Part shown: in pieces, positions 26,544-36,358 of the stretch
Layout: the number at the start of each line of letters is the position of its first letter
Numbering within the stretch: position 1 is the stretch's first letter
Origin: Shinella zoogloeoides
GTDB taxonomy: Bacteria; Pseudomonadota; Alphaproteobacteria; Rhizobiales; Rhizobiaceae
Direction: 5' to 3'
DNA: 64,000 nucleotides
Assembly (NCBI RefSeq): GCF_030733845.1
Contig: NZ_CP132311.1
Location: forward strand, 3,826,501 to 3,890,500
Made by a program: the position numbers and the translations under genes
The notes under the pieces: generated by a model
The model's input: the letters and a program-made list of their open reading frames with translations, nothing else
Database searches by the model: none
What the model was told of the DNA's origin: nothing

Positions 26544-27818
26544 TCAATAGCCGAAGGCCGGCGGATGAACCGGCCGTCGGCGAGGATGGCGGTGTTCCAG
26601 CCAGCCGGTGACCTCGTTGCGCAGCGAGAAGGCGATGATCAGGAACATGTAGATGCCGAGGGAGGTCGAGCGCGCCAGTTCGTTTTCGATCAGGTTTCCG
26701 AGCGTGAACATGTTGAGCACGGCGAAGGCGAGGATCGTTCCCGGCGCGCGGATGCTGCCGATGGCGATCAGCGCCAGCAGGTAAAGTCCGAGAAAGCCGG
26801 TGATAAACAGCGTGAAGCCGATCAGCCCGGTTTCGACGAGCAGGGTGATGTAACCGTTGTGAAAATTGTCCAGCTCCCAGCTGTAGATATCCTGAAAGGC
26901 GGTCAGCCGCTCCGGCGTCCAGAAACTGTCCATGCCGAAGCCCGTCAGCATACGCCCTTGCGCATGCATGTATTCGAAGCCGAACTGCCACAGCTTCATG
27001 CGGCTGTTGGTGTCGACCGTCAGCCCCAGCACGCTCAGCTTGTCGCCATCGACGGAAAACGAGGCCAGCACCAGAAAGAGGAGCGGGATGGAGAGCGCGA
27101 TCCCGATGAGCAGCGATGCGCGCTGCACGGCGTGCGGCATGCGGGCGATCGCCATCGAGCCGAGCCCGGCCATGGCCAGCATCAGCCCGCCGCGCGAGCC
27201 GGATTTGTAGACCGCCACGAAGCAGAGCGCGACGAGGAGAAGGCGCAGGCAGAACGCGGCGCACCGCCGCAGCGGCGTCGGGCGTGGGGCGAGCGGCAGG
27301 CCGACGCCGAGCACCGCGGCATAGGCTGCATAGGCGGCAAGCCCGTTCTTCTGGCCGGCAATGCCGCGCCACTTGCCCGCATGTTCCCAGGTCTGGTCGA
27401 CCCCGATTGACGGCCACAGGAACACGACAGCCACGCAGATCACGATGAAGGTGGCGAGCGCATAGAAGACGATCGCCAGCGCGCGTTCCAGCGGCAGCAT
27501 GCTGGCGATGCCGAGCGCTGTCATCAGCGCGGTCAGCACCAGCACGCTCTTGATATAGCTGTCGGCCATCTGCGAGCCCCAGAGCGCCGAGGCCGCATAG
27601 AAGAGAAAGAACAGCGCCAGCAGCGTCGTTTCGAGACCGGCAGGGATCCTGAGCCCGAAGCGGATATGGGACATCAGCGCGATGGCGGCGGCGATCGCCA
27701 CGAAGGCGAGATAGCGGGCAGCCTCCATCCAGCCGGGCGCCGCGAGCTGCTCGCTCGGCACCGCCATGGAGAGGAGCGCCAGAAAATACAGCGCAAGGCT
27801 GGTTGTCCTTTGAAGCAT
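26544..27818 (-). CDS. O-antigen ligase/polymerase-family membrane protein
   Basis: 424 residues with 10 or more hydrophobic segments. The Wzy_C/WaaL-type region around residues 150-330 includes GIAGQKNGLAAYAAYAAV, KSGSRGGLMLAMAG, and a large periplasmic loop with GFGMDSFW and NFHNGYITLLVETG. SGSRGG and HNGY are hallmarks of rhizobial ExoQ-like polysaccharide polymerases. It is therefore a candidate exopolysaccharide polymerase or O-antigen ligase; the two cannot be separated here. It has no glycosyltransferase neighbours. ATG 27818 gives an N-terminus that begins with a membrane helix. Confidence 0.82.
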   Translation of the reverse strand: MLQRTTSLALYFLALLSMAVPSEQLAAPGWMEAARYLAFVAIAAAIALMSHIRFGLRIPAGLETTLLALFFLFYAASALWGSQMADSYIKSVLVLTALMTALGIASMLPLERALAIVFYALATFIVICVAVVFLWPSIGVDQTWEHAGKWRGIAGQKNGLAAYAAYAAVLGVGLPLAPRPTPLRRCAAFCLRLLLVALCFVAVYKSGSRGGLMLAMAGLGSMAIARMPHAVQRASLLIGIALSIPLLFLVLASFSVDGDKLSVLGLTVDTNSRMKLWQFGFEYMHAQGRMLTGFGMDSFWTPERLTAFQDIYSWELDNFHNGYITLLVETGLIGFTLFITGFLGLYLLALIAIGSIRAPGTILAFAVLNMFTLGNLIENELARSTSLGIYMFLIIAFSLRNEVTGWLEHRHPRRRPVHPPAFGY

Positions 27819-27966
27819 CGTGCGACCCGCGAGCTTTTCCGTTCTGCCGGCGCCGAAAGGAACCGTTAAGCATGGCGGTTAACATTTCACGGATGCCCTA
27901 ACCAACCATTAAGTTCAGTGCGTAAAAATACACGCAATGCACGAATTCAACCGGACGGCGGTCCGC

Positions 27967-29103
27967 CTATATCGCCTTCCCCTCCCGATGCCGCGCAAAC
28001 GGGCGCGCGCCGCGGCTCCACAGCCGTCCCGGTTCCTCGATATACCGGAAGGTCAGCACGGCAAGGCAAATGGTCGCCAGGAGCATGAGAATCTGAAGCA
28101 CGTTGCCAAGCCAGAGCGAGCCGCCGATGGACAGCAGGCGCGGTACTTCGCCGTTCGCAAGAGGCGGCAGTTCCATGAAGAAGGAGAGGCCCGTCGTCTT
28201 CTCCAGCACCATGGCGATCGCACGGGCGACGGCACGCACGAACGCATGTACCATATAGATCGAATAGGACAGCGCGCCGACCAGCAACAGCGGACGCACC
28301 TTTAGCGCCCGGCTGAAAAAACCCTTTTCACGGGCAAAGAGCAGCACCAGACTGGCGAACAGCACCGGCGTCGCGACGGCTGCGGCGCTGTGTCCGTCGA
28401 GCATTGCAAGACACAGGCAGAGCAGGACGACGGCCGCGCCTTCGGCCAGGGTGTCGGCATAGCGACCGAGAGGCTTGTCGAGCCAGAGGAACCGCGCGCG
28501 GACGCCGAAACACAGGACACCGAGGGCGAAACCGTAGAGGCAGCGGGCGAGGCCGTAGTCGTAGGTCGAATCCATTCGAAGCGGACTGATGAAGATCAGA
28601 ATGGCCGAACCGACGATCGCGATCACGATCCAGGGAAGCATCCTCGGCCCGAGCCAGGGCGTGACCAGCGCAAAGACGATATGGGCGACGAATTCGGCGC
28701 TGATGCTCCAGCTGGGAAAGTTCAGCCACAGACCGGAATTGATGCCGGTGCCATGCAGCAGCAGCGTATTCGTCACGACGGCGCGCAGGAGCTGGAGGCT
28801 TACCCCGTCCTTTGCGATGTCGATGGGGATGAACAGCGCCATGGTGACGAGGTGAAGAGGGTAGATGCGCCCGAGCCGCAAAAACAGGAACCTTCCGGGT
28901 CCGAAGCCCTGCGCCAGCCGTGCCTGATAGTTCGCGGCGATAACGAAGCCGCTGAGCACGAAGAAGAAATCCACGAAGAGATAGGCGTTCTGGACGATCC
29001 TTGCCGACTGGATGTGGCTGAAGACGTTGAAATGGAACAGCGCCACCATGCAGGCGCACAGGCCGCGCCAGCTATCCAGCGCTTCAAATCGACGAGCTTG
29101 CAT
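27967..29103 (-). CDS. acyltransferase family 3 (OafA/YrhL-like)
   Basis: 378 residues with about 10 membrane helices. The N-terminal DSWRGLCACMVALFHF carries the conserved Arg-Gly and catalytic-type His (residue 23). VDFFFVLSGFVIA and RLGRIYPLH follow as in the family. Such enzymes O-acetylate or succinylate surface polysaccharides, using an acyl donor from the cytoplasm. Position next to the ligase-like gene on the same strand, 148 bases apart, suggests both decorate the same polymer (inference). Confidence 0.88.
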   Translation of the reverse strand: MQARRFEALDSWRGLCACMVALFHFNVFSHIQSARIVQNAYLFVDFFFVLSGFVIAANYQARLAQGFGPGRFLFLRLGRIYPLHLVTMALFIPIDIAKDGVSLQLLRAVVTNTLLLHGTGINSGLWLNFPSWSISAEFVAHIVFALVTPWLGPRMLPWIVIAIVGSAILIFISPLRMDSTYDYGLARCLYGFALGVLCFGVRARFLWLDKPLGRYADTLAEGAAVVLLCLCLAMLDGHSAAAVATPVLFASLVLLFAREKGFFSRALKVRPLLLVGALSYSIYMVHAFVRAVARAIAMVLEKTTGLSFFMELPPLANGEVPRLLSIGGSLWLGNVLQILMLLATICLAVLTFRYIEEPGRLWSRGARPFARHREGKAI

Positions 29104-29343
29104 CCGGTTTTCCCTATCGGCGTTATCCTGGAGATTGCCCGATAAGATTGCATTTGAATGGGAAATATAAACTTAAAGTTACAGAGCATGCCTTGATAAC
29201 CCATGGGGTTGTCCGGCTTTTTATCGCCCCGCCTGCTTTCCTTCCGGCGAAACAGAATCTTCCGTTTGTGCCCTTGCGTGATCGGCGCGATAGGCACATA
29301 AGCCTCCAAATTAGTCATTTGCCTTTTTACAATCAGGATCATC

Positions 29344-30489
29344 GTGGCCCCATCTCAACACGATGCCCATAAATCGGGCATTCTGTCCAAATTCCGGCTG
29401 TTCACACCCATTCTGGCCGGCGCCACGCTCAAGGAACGCCTCATCGGTTGCCTCGGGGCCCTGATCGGCATTTGCCTCACCGGCCTCGTCTGCGGCCTCT
29501 TCATGGGCAACGATCCGCATCTGCCGTTGATCGTCGCACCCATCGGCGCTTCCGCCGTGCTGCTCTTCGCCGTGCCCGCCAGCCCGCTCGCCCAGCCCTG
29601 GTCGATCGTCGGCGGCAACACCATCTCCGCCTTCGTCGGCGTGACCGTCACGACGCTTGTCACGGACCCGGCGATCGCCATCGGCCTTGCCGTCGCGCTG
29701 GCGATCCTCGTCATGTCGCTGACCCGCTCGCTGCATCCGCCGGGCGGCGCCGCCGCACTCACCGCCGTCATCGGGGGCGCTGCCGTCACCCGCGCCGGCT
29801 TCTGGTTCCCGCTCGTGCCGATCGCGATCAATTCGCTGATCCTCGTCGCCATCGGCATGCTGTTCCACAAGCTTGCCGGCCGGCAATATCCGCACCGCCA
29901 GGCGGTGGTGCCCGTCAATACGCACAAGACGGCCGATCCGCCGGCCGCCTTCCGCGTCGGCTTCAACACGGAAGACATCGACGCCGCCATCACCAGCCTC
30001 AACGAGACGCTCGACATCAGCCGCGCCGACCTCGACACGCTGCTGCGCCAGGTCGAACTACAGGCGCTCTTGCGCCAGCGCGGCGAGCTTACCTGTGCCG
30101 ACATCATGTCGCGCGACGTGGTGACGGTGCCGGCCGATGCGACGGCGGACGTGGCGCGCGCGCAACTGCTCGATCACGACATCCGCACGCTGCCCGTGCT
30201 CGACGGCGAGGGCCGGCTTGCCGGCACCGTGGGCCTGCGCGAGCTCGCCGCCATGGCCCCCGCCGCGCTCCTGCCCATTTCCGAAGCGGCGACGGCCAGC
30301 CCCTCCGACCCGGCGATCGGCCTTCTGCCGCGCCTGACGGACGGCATGATCCATGCGGTCGTCGTGGTCGACGATGCGCGCCGCGTCGTCGGCATCATCT
30401 CCCAGACCGATCTTCTGGCCACGCTCGCCAAAAGCCTGTCGCAGGTCGGTTCGCCCGGCCTGATGAGCGGCCACGGGCACGGGATCTGA
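29344..30489 (+). CDS. HPP-family membrane protein with C-terminal CBS pair
   Basis: 381 residues. The HPP domain (about 15-170) has four membrane segments with GLFMGNDPHLPLIVAPIGAS and SLHPPGGAAALTAVIGG, which holds the name-giving HPP. Two CBS motifs follow (about 245-375): MSRDVVTVPADATADVAR with LPVLD, and HAVVVVDDARRVVGIISQTD. HPP proteins have been linked to nitrite transport in chloroplasts; CBS pairs sense adenylates. The start is GTG 29344 with AGGAT before it, and no in-frame ATG is close. Function in bacteria is unproven. Confidence 0.85.
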   Translation: MAPSQHDAHKSGILSKFRLFTPILAGATLKERLIGCLGALIGICLTGLVCGLFMGNDPHLPLIVAPIGASAVLLFAVPASPLAQPWSIVGGNTISAFVGVTVTTLVTDPAIAIGLAVALAILVMSLTRSLHPPGGAAALTAVIGGAAVTRAGFWFPLVPIAINSLILVAIGMLFHKLAGRQYPHRQAVVPVNTHKTADPPAAFRVGFNTEDIDAAITSLNETLDISRADLDTLLRQVELQALLRQRGELTCADIMSRDVVTVPADATADVARAQLLDHDIRTLPVLDGEGRLAGTVGLRELAAMAPAALLPISEAATASPSDPAIGLLPRLTDGMIHAVVVVDDARRVVGIISQTDLLATLAKSLSQVGSPGLMSGHGHGI

Positions 30490-30554
30490 CCATGCCCGCA
30501 CGATGTCACCCGGGCCGGCCGGCGCCAGGCCGGCGGCCCTTCCAGGAAATGTGA

Positions 30555-31934
<1,380 letters not shown>

Positions 31935-31951
31935 CGGGTCCTTGCCCGCTC

Positions 31952-32464
31952 CTATGCCGCCGACGGCCCTGGACCCTGTCCGGGGCCGTTTTCGTTGGCG
32001 GGGGTGAAGGCGCGTTCGGCAAGCCCGCCGGCAATCAGCCGGAAGGGCGGGCGCGCCGCCGGTCGGGGCGCCTTTGCCGCCACCGGCTGGAAGAGCACTT
32101 TTTCGAGCACGATCCAGTCGTGCCGGCCCTCCGGCCGGGCAAAGCCAATGCCTTCGCCTTCCCTGAGCCCCAGCAATGCGAGGCCGTAGAAGGTGGTGAT
32201 CGGCAGGAAGGCGCTGCCGGGCGTGTAGGTGCCGGGAAGGCAGAGCGTGCGCGTATCGGTGAGCCCGCTGGCGCAGCGGAACGACAGGCGCGCGTCGATC
32301 GTCGCCAGATCGCCGGGAACCGGGGCATCCGGCGGCAGGCAAGGCCTTGAAAGCTTGCGCCTGAGCAGCGCCAGCCATTCCTCCGTCAGCGGCGGCCAGT
32401 CGCAAGATATCTTTTCCAGCACGTAGAAGTCCCGTGCCGTGAGCATGCCGGGATCCTGTCCCAT
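31952..32464 (-). CDS. Rnk/GreA-C-terminal-like protein, diverged paralogue
   Basis: 170 residues. The order matches Rnk proteins: a short N-terminal region (MLTARDFYVLEKISC), PVPGDLATIDARLSFRCASG where Rnk has its GreA/B-type C-terminal fold, FLPITTFYGLALLGLREGEG matching 'sVLTPvGaALLGLs.G', and a divergent tail. It lies next to a better-conserved rnk on the same strand, so the two look like an old duplication. The 3' end contains the gdhA terminator. ATG 32446 is an alternative start. A role in binding RNA polymerase or NDP kinase is only inferred from family. Confidence 0.65.
   Translation of the reverse strand: MGQDPGMLTARDFYVLEKISCDWPPLTEEWLALLRRKLSRPCLPPDAPVPGDLATIDARLSFRCASGLTDTRTLCLPGTYTPGSAFLPITTFYGLALLGLREGEGIGFARPEGRHDWIVLEKVLFQPVAAKAPRPAARPPFRLIAGGLAERAFTPANENGPGQGPGPSAA
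31962..31993 (+). terminator. gdhA terminator
   Basis: ACGGCCC (31962-31968) pairs with GGGCCGT (31983-31989), with an inner GGAC/GTCC stem, followed by TTTTC. It lies inside the end of the minus-strand Rnk-like gene. Confidence 0.65.
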
Positions 32465-32625
32465 CGTCTTTCTCCATCCTGCCCGCCGTTTCGGGCGGGG
32501 GTGCAAGGGTCATGGTGGAGACGCCCCCTGGCCGCGCTTGCGGCGCAGGGGGTCACGATCCTGCGACGAGGCAACCTCCGATGCGCCCGGACGAAGGGAA
32601 GGACAGGAATTTCATGCGCGAAGCC

Positions 32626-33051
32626 TCAGGATGCGCGGGCGGTGTTCGCGACGCCGTCCCGGACGGCGATCACGCTGAGGCGCCGTGCGCGCCCGTCGCG
32701 CGCCGACCATTCGATCGACTGGCCGGCGGAAAGGCCGAGCAGCGCCGCGCCTACCGGCGTCAGCACGGAAATGCGCTGGCGGGAAATGTCGGCATCCCCA
32801 GGGAAGACCAGTTCGGCGGTCTGCGGCGCCTCGTCGTCGATGCGGAACTCGGCGATCGAGCCGATGCGCATCACGCCGGGCGCCATGCGCGCGTCGTCGA
32901 CGACCTTGGCGCGGTCGAGCTCGGCGGCGAGCTGCCCGGCGGCGTGCGGATCGCGTTCCGCCAGCATGTCGGCAAGGTTCGAAAGGCGTTCGTATTCGGA
33001 ACGGGCGATGGAGATGGCGGGCAGGCGGCCGGCCTTGGCTCTGGTGGTCAT
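32626..33051 (-). CDS. rnk: regulator of nucleoside diphosphate kinase
   Basis: 141 residues. The N-terminal helical part (residues 10-50) has ISIARSEYERLSNLADMLAE. The C-terminal GreA/GreB-like domain has PGVMRIGSIAEFRIDDE and ISVLTPVGAALLGLSAGQSI, the Rnk signature. Rnk lacks the long coiled coil of Gre factors and binds RNA polymerase without cleavage activity; it also affects nucleotide pools. It sits 161 bases upstream of the diverged paralogue on the same strand. Confidence 0.88.
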   Translation of the reverse strand: MTTRAKAGRLPAISIARSEYERLSNLADMLAERDPHAAGQLAAELDRAKVVDDARMAPGVMRIGSIAEFRIDDEAPQTAELVFPGDADISRQRISVLTPVGAALLGLSAGQSIEWSARDGRARRLSVIAVRDGVANTARAS

Positions 33052-33412
33052 GGAAACCTCACGACATGCGGTCTCGCGGCCCTTGAGGCACGCGGAAAAA
33101 TCAGGATTGGGGGATCATGTCGCGCTGGTCTGGCGCAGTCCCGCATAATTTTACGGAACCGCTATCGCCCCACGGCCGGGGCGCGACGCGACCAAGCCGG
33201 GGGCTAGTATCCTGCGAGAGGAAACAACCGTTTCAGAAATCGGGCAAGGTCGTGCGTCGTCATCATGCCCCTATGATGGAGGGAGGGCATGGGGAAAGTC
33301 AAGCCGCATCGTCCCGGCGCGTCCGCATGCCGCCCCTGCGACGGACCGTCGGTTTGACACAAGCCAATTGCGGGCGGATAGCTCCGGCATCCTTCACAAG
33401 CGGAGACCTGTC
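33052..33412. other. 361-base intergenic region before carbonic anhydrase
   Basis: Divergent promoter region between rnk and the carbonic anhydrase gene. TTGACA (33354-33359) with GATAGC 17 bases on is a weak promoter candidate. GAAAC/GTTTC around AACC (near 33223-33236) is a small dyad. A 22-codon open frame (33289-33357) with a strong GGAGGGAGGG ribosome-binding site could encode a leader peptide, but nothing else supports it. Confidence 0.4.
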
Positions 33413-34009
33413 ATGATCGAAGACCTTTTCGCCAGGAACAAGGTGTGGTCCGCCGAGCGCAAGGCGGAGAAGGCCGACTATTTCGAGCGCCTGTCGACGC
33501 TGCAGCAGCCGGAATATCTCTGGATCGGCTGTTCGGACAGCCGCGTGCCGGCCAATGTGATCGCCGGGCTCGAGCCGGGCGAGGTGTTCGTGCACCGCAA
33601 CGTCGCCAACCTCATCCACCCGGCCGATCTCAACATGCTGTCGGTGGTGGAATATGCCGTGCATCAGCTCGGCGTGAAGCACATCATCATCTGCGGGCAC
33701 TACGGCTGCGGCGGCATCCGCGCGGCGGTCAGCGGCGAGCGCTTCGGGCTGATCGACCATTGGCTGCAACCCGTCCGCGACGTGGCGGACGCGCGCTTCG
33801 AATGCCGGGAAAGCTGGAATGACGCGGATCTCGACCGTCTCTGCGAGTCCTCCGTTGCCGCGCAGGTCGAACGCCTCTCCCGCACCCCGACCCTCCAGGC
33901 GGCCTGGCAGGCGGGTCGGGACGTGTCGATCCACGGCTGGGTCTACGGCTTGCAGGACGGCCTCCTTTCTGATCTCAAATGCACGGTGAGCGGAAACCCG
34001 GGAGGCTAG
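33413..34009 (+). CDS. beta-class carbonic anhydrase
   Basis: 198 residues, interconverting CO2 and bicarbonate. Zinc ligands and the Asp-Arg dyad are all visible: Cys40, Asp42 and Arg44 in GCSDSR, and His96 and Cys99 in CGHYGCGG. EVFVHRNVANLIHP is conserved as well. ATG 33413 was chosen because it starts the family N-terminus (MIEDLFARN). The DUF488 gene starts 3 bases after its stop, so they are cotranscribed. Confidence 0.95.
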   Translation: MIEDLFARNKVWSAERKAEKADYFERLSTLQQPEYLWIGCSDSRVPANVIAGLEPGEVFVHRNVANLIHPADLNMLSVVEYAVHQLGVKHIIICGHYGCGGIRAAVSGERFGLIDHWLQPVRDVADARFECRESWNDADLDRLCESSVAAQVERLSRTPTLQAAWQAGRDVSIHGWVYGLQDGLLSDLKCTVSGNPGG

Positions 34010-34012
34010 GCC

Positions 34013-34360
34013 GTGCCCGTACACATCAAGCGCATCTATGACGAGCCCGAGGCGGGCGACGGCGAGCGCATCCTCGTCGATCGGCTCTGGCCGCGCGGCC
34101 TTTCGAAGGAGAAAGCGGCTTTCGACGAATGGATGAAGGACGTCGCGCCGACATCCGCCCTTCGCAAGTGGTTCGATCACAAGCCGGAACGCTGGACGGA
34201 ATTCCAAGAGCGCTACCGCGAGGAGCTGCGCGGCAACCCGGCAGTAGATGCCCTGCGGGACCGTGTTTCGGCGGGAGCCGTCACGCTGCTTTACGGTTCG
34301 CGCAACCGTGAATTCAACCATGCCGCCGTGCTGGCCGATTTCCTAGCGGAAAAACGGTAG
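34013..34360 (+). CDS. DUF488-family protein
   Basis: 115 residues. It begins VHIKRIYDEPEAGDGERILV, followed by DRLWPRGLSKEKAAFDEWMK, the conserved core of DUF488, and ends with TLLYGSRNREFNHAAVLADFL. The start is GTG 34013 after a GGGAGG ribosome-binding site. No function is established; Arg, Trp and Asp of the DRLWPRG motif suggest a nucleotide- or nucleic-acid-related active site (inference). It forms an operon with the carbonic anhydrase. Confidence 0.88.
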   Translation: MPVHIKRIYDEPEAGDGERILVDRLWPRGLSKEKAAFDEWMKDVAPTSALRKWFDHKPERWTEFQERYREELRGNPAVDALRDRVSAGAVTLLYGSRNREFNHAAVLADFLAEKR

Positions 34361-34469
34361 AGACTTTCCGCATGAGTGCAAAATTCTTGCAGTCAGGCAG
34401 CAATAGAATTCGTTTGTCAGCCATCATCATCCCCGCCATTTTCCTCACCTAACATGAGGAGCAGCACCG

Positions 34470-35636
34470 ATGTCCGAGCGAACGGCGATGGAAGTTCAAC
34501 CGGAAACCGTTGCGGCCGCGCATGGCGTGGCCGTCGATACCGCCTTCGGCGCGGTGGCGCCGCCGCTCTATCTGTCCAGCACCTATGAATTCGCCGATTT
34601 CGACACGCCGCGCGCCTATGATTACGGCCGCGTCAGCAACCCGACGCGGGATCTCCTCGGCGAGGCGATCGCCAGGCTGGAGGGCGGCGCGGGCGCGGTG
34701 CTGACGCCGAGCGGCATGGCGGCGGTCGATCTTCTCGTCGGGCGGCTCGCCGTCGGGAGCCTCGTTCTCGCACCGCACGACTGTTACGGCGGCACGATGC
34801 GGCTCCTGAAGGCTCGGGCGGAGCTCGGCCAGATCCGGCTCCGGCTGGTGGATCAGTCGGATATCGAGGCCTTCAAGGCGCGGCTCTGGGATTATCCGGT
34901 GCTCGTGCTGATCGAGACGCCAAGCAACCCCCTGATGCGCGTCGTGGACATCGCTGCCCTTTCTGCCCTCGCCAAGGCGACGGGGGCGAAGGTCGCCGTC
35001 GACAACACCTTCCTGTCGCCGGCCTTGCAGAGGCCGCTGGCGTTCGGCGCCGATTACGTGCTGCATTCGACGACGAAGTTCCTCAACGGCCATTCGGACG
35101 TCATCGCCGGCGCGGTGGTGGCCGCCGACGGCGACGAGGCGCGCGACCTGAAGCGCTGGGCCAATGTGACGGGGTCGATCGCCGCCCCCTTCGATTCCTG
35201 GCTGACGCTTCGGGGCCTTAGAACCCTCTTTGCCCGCATGGCGGCGCAGGAGCGCAATGCCATGGCGATCGCCGAACGGCTCGCCGCCCATCCCGCCGTC
35301 ACCCGCGTGCACTATCCGGGCCTTGCCGACCATCTGGATCATGCACTTGCCGGAAGACAACAGCAGGGCTTCGGTGCCATGATGAGCTTCGAGCTTGCCG
35401 GCGGCGTGCCCGCGGTGCGGCGCTTCGTGCGGGCGGTGCGCATCTTCACGCTCGCCGAATCGCTCGGCGGCGTGGAAAGCCTGGTGGCGCATCCGGCGAC
35501 GATGACCCATGTCGACATGGGCGCGGACGCCCGCGCGCGCGCCGGCATCAGCGACGGGCTGCTGCGGCTTTCCATCGGGCTCGAACATGTCGATGATCTC
35601 ACCGCCGGGCTCGAAGCGGGCCTTTCGGCCTGCTGA
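34470..35636 (+). CDS. Cys/Met metabolism PLP-dependent enzyme (cystathionine gamma-synthase/lyase type)
   Basis: 388 residues, the usual size of the MetB/MetC/CGL family. PLP-Lys203 is in LHSTTKFLNGHSD and the Asp178 that binds the pyridine N is in VAVDNTFLSP. Phosphate contacts are in TPSGMAAVDL, and the substrate Tyr/Arg pair is in YDYGRVSNPTRDLL. Sequence alone does not separate synthase from beta- or gamma-lyase. An ATGAGGAG ribosome-binding region precedes the start. The cyclo-ligase follows 20 bases later, linking methionine and one-carbon metabolism. Confidence 0.88.
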   Translation: MSERTAMEVQPETVAAAHGVAVDTAFGAVAPPLYLSSTYEFADFDTPRAYDYGRVSNPTRDLLGEAIARLEGGAGAVLTPSGMAAVDLLVGRLAVGSLVLAPHDCYGGTMRLLKARAELGQIRLRLVDQSDIEAFKARLWDYPVLVLIETPSNPLMRVVDIAALSALAKATGAKVAVDNTFLSPALQRPLAFGADYVLHSTTKFLNGHSDVIAGAVVAADGDEARDLKRWANVTGSIAAPFDSWLTLRGLRTLFARMAAQERNAMAIAERLAAHPAVTRVHYPGLADHLDHALAGRQQQGFGAMMSFELAGGVPAVRRFVRAVRIFTLAESLGGVESLVAHPATMTHVDMGADARARAGISDGLLRLSIGLEHVDDLTAGLEAGLSAC

Positions 35637-35656
35637 GACGATCAGGGAGGCAAGCG

Positions 35657-36358
35657 ATGGCCGACGACGACACACCCGCGACCTTCGCCTCGCCGGCCTG
35701 TTTCCTGCACGAGGTCGATCCGGCCTATGCCGGCCTGCCGGGCCCGCTCGACCTGCAGGCCTGGACGGACGTGAAGCGCTGGCGCAGAAACGAACGCGAG
35801 CGCCTCATCGCCGAACGTCTCGCCGTGCCGGCCGAGTTGCGCGCGCGCCAGGGAGAGGCGATCGCGACCGGCGTGCTTGCGCAGATCGGCGATGTCGCCG
35901 GCCGTATCGTCAGCGCCTACTGGCCGTTTCGCGGCGAGCCGGATCTGCGTGCGTTCATGGAAGAAATCGCCGCGCGCGGCGGACGGACCGCCCTGCCCGT
36001 GGTTACGGAAAAGGGGCGGCCGCTGGAATTCCATCTCTGGCAGGTGGGCGAGGCGCTGTCGCGCGGCGTCTGGAATATCCCGATACCTGCCGCGCAACGG
36101 CCCTGCGTACCCGACATCGTGATCGCCCCCGTCGTCGGTTACGATGCGGCCTGCTACCGGCTCGGTTACGGCGGCGGCTTCTTCGACCGCACGCTGGCCG
36201 CCCTGCCGGCAAAACCGCGCGTCATCGGCGTCGGCTACAGCGCGGCCAGGCTCGCGACGATCTATCCGCAGATGCACGATATCCCGATGGACCTGATCGT
36301 CACGGAGGCCGGCGTGGTTCGTCCTCAGGACGTCTCCACCGTGCGCGCATTGACGTAG
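35657..36358 (+). CDS. 5-formyltetrahydrofolate cyclo-ligase
   Basis: 233 residues, with about 35 more at the N-terminus than the E. coli YgfA type. It makes 5,10-methenyl-THF from 5-formyl-THF with ATP. The ATP/phosphate signature is RLGYGGGFFDRTLAALP. The N-terminal Arg-rich helix (KRWRRNERERLIAERLAV) and WPFRGEPDLRAFM are also conserved in the family. It overlaps the convergent MFS gene by 34 bases. Confidence 0.88.
   Translation: MADDDTPATFASPACFLHEVDPAYAGLPGPLDLQAWTDVKRWRRNERERLIAERLAVPAELRARQGEAIATGVLAQIGDVAGRIVSAYWPFRGEPDLRAFMEEIAARGGRTALPVVTEKGRPLEFHLWQVGEALSRGVWNIPIPAAQRPCVPDIVIAPVVGYDAACYRLGYGGGFFDRTLAALPAKPRVIGVGYSAARLATIYPQMHDIPMDLIVTEAGVVRPQDVSTVRALT

Noticed and set aside
33289..33357. 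A 22-codon open frame with a strong ribosome-binding site before the carbonic anhydrase gene
   Set aside because: Too short to judge without conservation data. It contains CRPC, but no attenuator structure is visible, so it is only mentioned in the intergenic entry.
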